A stretch of 64,000 nucleotides of DNA. Source: Collybia mongolica (lineage: Eukaryota > Basidiomycota > Agaricomycetes > Agaricales > Clitocybaceae). A program made the position numbers and the translations under genes. The notes under the pieces were generated by a model that did not search any database, was not told where the DNA came from, and saw nothing but the letters and a program-made list of their open reading frames with translations. The number at the start of each line of letters is the position of its first letter. The first letter of the stretch is position 1. This document shows positions 59,799-64,000 of this stretch, in pieces. The stretch spans positions 2,976,001 to 3,040,000 of the forward strand of contig JAAXNY010000010.1 of assembly GCA_013420905.1 (NCBI GenBank). The letters run 5' to 3'.

Positions 59799-62136
59799 TC
59801 AGAGTGCCTTCGAAACCCGAGAGATCTTGCATTCGATGGCACCAGTAAAGGATTGAGGCGCCTCTGAGTCCTTGAACAGGAACGGCCCGACGATGTTACT
59901 GTTGTTTCTTTGACTGAGGATGTCATGTTATTCGAGAAGAGAAGGGCTTCACCCTGCGGCGAGGCCCAGAAAAACTGCCGCACTAGAGACGGCCTTCTTC
60001 GTCTGCCCTCCGACGTTTCTAGATAATAACGACAATCCTAGAACAAACGTAGCATTGGAAGCCCCTGTTGTCCCTATCAATGTCGATCCATTGAAAGTAA
60101 ACTGAGGGAAGCCCACAATACCCAATGAGTCTTCCAGCCTTGGTTTTACACCAAGCCATCATGGCGAATCCGGCGACTGTTTGTGCATTGGTGACGGCCA
60201 TTAGGAGGGTTCCGTAGCCTTTGGGCAATTTGTAATTGACGTATTAAAATAGCGAGACCGATGCTGCAAGCGCAGGATTAAACCGGAGAATCGAGATGGC
60301 ATACATATATGGAGCTGATGGTGAAACCATACGAGATTTGCATCACTGCTATTTGCAACGTATCGGACCCAAATCTGACACCGTGCTGATTTATGATCAG
60401 GATCCAGACGTAATTCATTAATCAAATCCCCTTTCACAACCAAAGTACCACTGAATATGAGGTCTGGTTGGTATTCATACCGAATTAAAGCGCCCGACGA
60501 TAGCTTACAAATTCGAAGTACCTCCCTATAAAAATAATCAACATCTAAATAGATATGCATAAAATAAGCAAACGTTCGGGACATTAGCCGTGAACCCTAA
60601 AAGGAAGAACAAATATGTCTTTGGGTCTATAATTGCTTCGATCGCCTGGCCGGCATTCCACCTGAAAACGTAAGGTATTCCGTAAACCGGTGAAATTGAG
60701 CCGATCAGGGAATTGTGTTACTGTCGATTGTCTGTAAGATTCTGATCATTCCGTTTGCGACTGACGACCAGCCGCTCCTTTCGCGTGAACCAGAGGGTGC
60801 GATAGAGTCGGGAACAACAATGGACACGACAATGGAGCAGAGGGAGCAGAGAGCACCGAAAATGATGAACTCCCATTTCCAAGAAGGAAGGTCAGCTATA
60901 TAAGTGTGTGAGTAAGGTGCGTTATTTTTGCTCACGAAGCGTACATCCGAGACAAACGAAACATATCAAATTCGGGCGTAACCGAGGTGGCGCAAACGAC
61001 CAAGGAATAAAAAATAAGTACCTGTCCGATGCCATACCCAAATAGCCCACCGAGCGCTATTCCAAATCCGTTGGCCCTATTACGGCATCAGAAATACTGC
61101 ACAGTTTCGGCAAAGAAAACGGCAATTATAGAATGCTCACATATACCAGTAACCAACCCTCGTTGGCTGTTGCGGCCTCGTGTACCATGTTGCAGTGATG
61201 AGCACGAACGCTGGCTCTGCCGTCGCTTCTGCGGCCCCATCTGTGAAGTTTCGGCTGACGGCCTGCGCCATGAGAATGATTCCCCATAGCATGATCTACG
61301 TGGATAATAGAGCCATAGGGGCAAGGGTAATGATAAGGTAAGGCCGTGTCGTATATACATTTCCCGCTAGAAATATATTCAGGAAGAATTTTTGCATGAG
61401 ATGGTTAGTTGGGAGTGCCCATGGTATCCAGCCGACTGCGTATTGAGTTCAACAAGTGGTGAGTTTCTGTAAGAGTGATAGGGCGCGGTACTTACAGTAA
61501 CGTAAGCTAGATAACCAGCTCTTTGAGGTATTGTGAGGTGAACGGCTGACGAATAGCGAGAACAAAGATGCACATGTTGCTGTTTCTCCAAATGGAGGTC
61601 CTTTTTGACTTCAATGGATGCGTCGATGCGTTGAATAGTTACAACTGCGAACAAACGCGTTCGTGCGCTTGCTGTTGAATATTACAGCGTACAACAGCGC
61701 TGTTTTGTCACTGTGAAATGAAGATGTAAAAATAGAGTGAGAAGATTTTTCGGGGCCGGTAGTTTACACATAGTAGAACTATAAACGGCGATGTAAATAA
61801 GGCTTGAGCGTCAATTAATAGACCAATAGGTGATGAGCAACTAACCATATAACAGAACGCAAGGGGGGAAAGATTAGAAAGTATATCTTATGCTCGATCC
61901 GCTTGAATTCACGAGGATCGAGGTCTAGCGTTCATCAAAGCGATGTCAGCAAGGAACATTGGGGACGAATTCTTCTTGAGGAAAAGTCCCAAGAAGCCGG
62001 GGCGGCGGTCAAGGTCCTCATCCTCATCAACCAAATCCCAGTCGCGATTCTTCAATGTGGTTTCAGTTCCCTTGGATTCGGCCTTTCCTTTTCGAGGAGA
62101 CGCTAATGCGGCGATGGGGGTAGAAGTTCCAGTCAT
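59799..62136 (-). pseudogene. Decayed MFS transporter, allantoate-permease (Dal5) type, copy 2
   Basis: Related to copy 1, in opposite orientation. The start (MTGTSTPIAALASPRKGKAE, ATG at 62136) and the tail DEDEDLDRRPGFLGLFLKKN align with copy 1, as do exon boundaries. Lesions differ: an extra A near 61925 after ALMNA, an in-frame loss of about 24 nt (ASRNFTDGAAEA lacks the LAVLRVLS of copy 1), and a frameshift near 60800 after VVPDSIA. Trp before YTRPQQPTRVGYW is intact here. It also keeps one more exon (GNIVGPFLFKDSEAPQSFTG) before a premature stop at 59799-59801. Both copies therefore descend from a working gene and decayed independently. Confidence 0.8.
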
Positions 62137-63212
62137 GGCGAAGATGACCAATAAGCTTTGTGCGCCTGAGCGTCCTTCTTTATTTTTAGTTTGAAGAATT
62201 AGCTTCAGACATCGGCCATTGGTTCTACACATGCGATCCGGTTATTAGGGTAGATGAAGTGATCATATGATTGGCGTTGGGCGTGATGACACGACAGGCG
62301 AACCAAGTTTCCCGCTTCTTTGGGAGTTGACAGATAAGAAGTTTGCCACGTACATCCCTGAGAAAGATGGTTGAAGTGCATTGAATTTGGAACCCTGAAG
62401 GAACCTGCTGTTCGATGGTTGTACTCAAACACCTATCTTATCGGAACCCCATCATGTTTATTCACTCTCCCTAAGGATATTTTTGTCGGACACGCGGTAA
62501 AGCGCTGAAGTTTTAGGGAGTCGCATGGAGAGGATTTGGTCCATCACCTATGGGCTGGAACTGTCGCTTGACTTGTTAGTCAAGACTCAACCGTAAAAGA
62601 GGGTAATTTATCCAACAGGGTATCAAGTAAGTGAGAATTCGGTACAGGGAAATCCATTATGCCGGTTCATTTTCTGGGATATAGTCGTGACTTTTGAGCG
62701 TGCCAGCGCGGGCGGGAAGCAGATAAATTGACATCAACCCCGAATGTATCGTTGATCAATACAAGATCAATATAATTATTCTCCACGCTTCGGCTCGAAG
62801 TGCGGATAAGACTCTTATCCGAGCCACGTGCGGTCGCACGCCACATGATGCGCTTGGTACTTACCAGTTTTAGCACATTCAACGCCAGCGCAATGAGCTT
62901 TGTATGTTTACATTACTGCCCTTCTCTGTTTTTCGCTCAGATTTTTTTCAAAGTGTAACCCCTATCATTACCATGTTCAAGTTCTTCGTTATCTACGGCC
63001 TTGTTTCATGTAGTGGAGTTGGTTGCCTCGCCAACAGAACCTGGTAGTTTTTTTGCTCCGATGACATATCTAACGCCATGGTAAACGTCAACACTGTTTA
63101 CACTGGGTCGTTGATAGCATCACGAGATATCTGTACATATTTCAAACCGGCCCGCACCACCATCCTCGATATTCTGTAATAGGTCGCAGCAACTTGCCTT
63201 TCTACCACCGTC
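62137..63212. other. Intergenic region
   Basis: Separates the MFS relic from the adenylate-forming reductase. Short frames only. The last 200 bases before 63213 are pyrimidine-rich and probably include the promoter and 5' leader of the reductase gene. Confidence 0.4.
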
Positions 63213-64000
63213 ATGCCAGCAGCCGTATTCGCCGCCCAATCAATCACTGAACTCCTCGCCATTCGCGCGCGCGATCAGGCAGACCAGCCATATATTTACA
63301 CAGGCGGCGGGAAAGAGACTGGCATTACTAGTAGTTCTCTAACGGAACTCAAATCATTAACGTATATCTTCCACTCACGTTCAGCTATTGCATCTCACGT
63401 CTGACGAACTTTGAAAGATTCTTCGAAACGCAGAAAGCCGTTGATCGTCTGACATGGCACTACGAGTCGATTGGCATTATGCCAGAAGTTCCGGCGGGTT
63501 CGGTACCCCCTGTCCGAGTCATCGCAGTCCTCACGAGCTCAGCCATTGACGAGGCTTTGCTGGAAATTGCCCTTGCAAAGCTTGGTCTCACCGCGCTCCT
63601 TCTTTCTGTCAATAATTCTGTCCCTGCCGTGGCTCACCTTATTAAGCTTACAAAATCCACACACTTGATCTACGGTGATAAGTTTGTTAAGGAAGCTGCT
63701 GAGGCACAGGCCCTCCTCGCTTCTCAGGGCTATGAAATCAGCCTTATCCCCGATAAGCGCTTCCCTCTCTGGGGCCCTGACGGTGTTGCCAATGCAGCTG
63801 TGAAGCCGTTCAAGGCCGTCCTCACTCCCAGCCAGGAAAGTGATAGACCAGGTGTCGTTCTACATTCATCTGGTTCTGTGAGTAATATCCATGTCTTCAT
63901 GTTCATCTCTCTCCTTATTTCATGTTAGACTGGATTCCCCAAGCCCATATTTATATCACACCACGGTATCATTGCCAACGTCGCGATCAACCAGGACCTT
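63213..64000 (+). CDS. Adenylate-forming reductase (NRPS-like), N-terminal part, cut by window end
   Basis: Start of an AMP-binding enzyme of the type found in fungal adenylation-thiolation-reductase proteins, which activate a carboxylic acid with ATP and later reduce it. Exons 63213-63361, 63418-63877 and 63929 onward. Visible parts: FFETQKAVDRLTWHYESIGI, ALAKLGLTALLLSVNNSVPA, THLIYGDKFVKEA, and the ATP-binding signature HSSGS|TGFPKPIFISHHGI, split by an intron between Ser and Thr. The ATG at 63213 (MPAAVFAAQSITELLAIRAR) fits family N-termini. The substrate, thiolation domain and reductase domain lie beyond the window. A short acyl-CoA-ligase-like enzyme is an alternative. Confidence 0.82.

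Overview
This looks like a chromosomal piece of an agaricomycete (mushroom-forming basidiomycete) genome. Protein genes are broken by many short introns of about 50-60 nt with GT...AG ends. The tRNA genes carry introns. Several families (TPR-CHAT, HET, a seven-helix membrane protein family, Tnp2 and Harbinger transposons, an adenylate-forming reductase) are typical of Agaricomycetes. I cannot name the species.

Layout. 0-10.8 kb is repeat-dominated and very poor in CpG. It holds a decayed Tnp2 (CACTA/EnSpm-type) transposase gene with a Tc1/mariner element inserted in its last coding part, a small fold-back element, a truncated copy of a large palindromic element, a possible transposon-linked gene and a minisatellite. 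10.8-14.1 kb is a structurally complete PIF/Harbinger element (TAA target duplication, Myb-like gene plus DDE gene) that is CpG-rich inside this CpG-poor block. 14.9-18.9 kb is a long gene for a TPR-repeat/CHAT-protease protein, almost all of it CpG-poor, with its 5' end crossing into CpG-normal DNA. 18.9-26.3 kb is CpG-normal, with an aldo/keto reductase and a seven-helix membrane protein. 26.4-32 kb is again CpG-poor: a 1.13-kb palindromic element and a 950-bp retroposon with a perfect 15-bp target duplication. 32-64 kb is the main genic part: a type I membrane protein with a stop in its signal peptide, two tandem seven-helix genes, a tail-anchored RING protein, a fungal polytopic membrane protein, two intron-containing tRNA-Glu genes, a Pex23-family peroxin with dysferlin motifs, tRNA-like sequences, a kinesin-7, a HET-domain protein, and the start of an adenylate-forming reductase. 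Two decayed allantoate-permease-type MFS transporter copies lie in inverted orientation on either side of the kinesin and HET genes.

How it fits together. There is no operon logic; genes are individually transcribed. The two themes are (1) alternating CpG-poor repeat blocks and CpG-normal gene blocks with sharp edges, with nonsense changes of the C-to-T or G-to-A kind in several transposases, as expected from methylation-linked deamination or a RIP-like process; and (2) two candidate self/non-self or cell-death genes (TPR-CHAT and HET), 38 kb apart. Exon structures were worked out by hand from reading frame, splice consensus and family conservation; for the genes given exon coordinates the summed coding length is a multiple of three unless stated.
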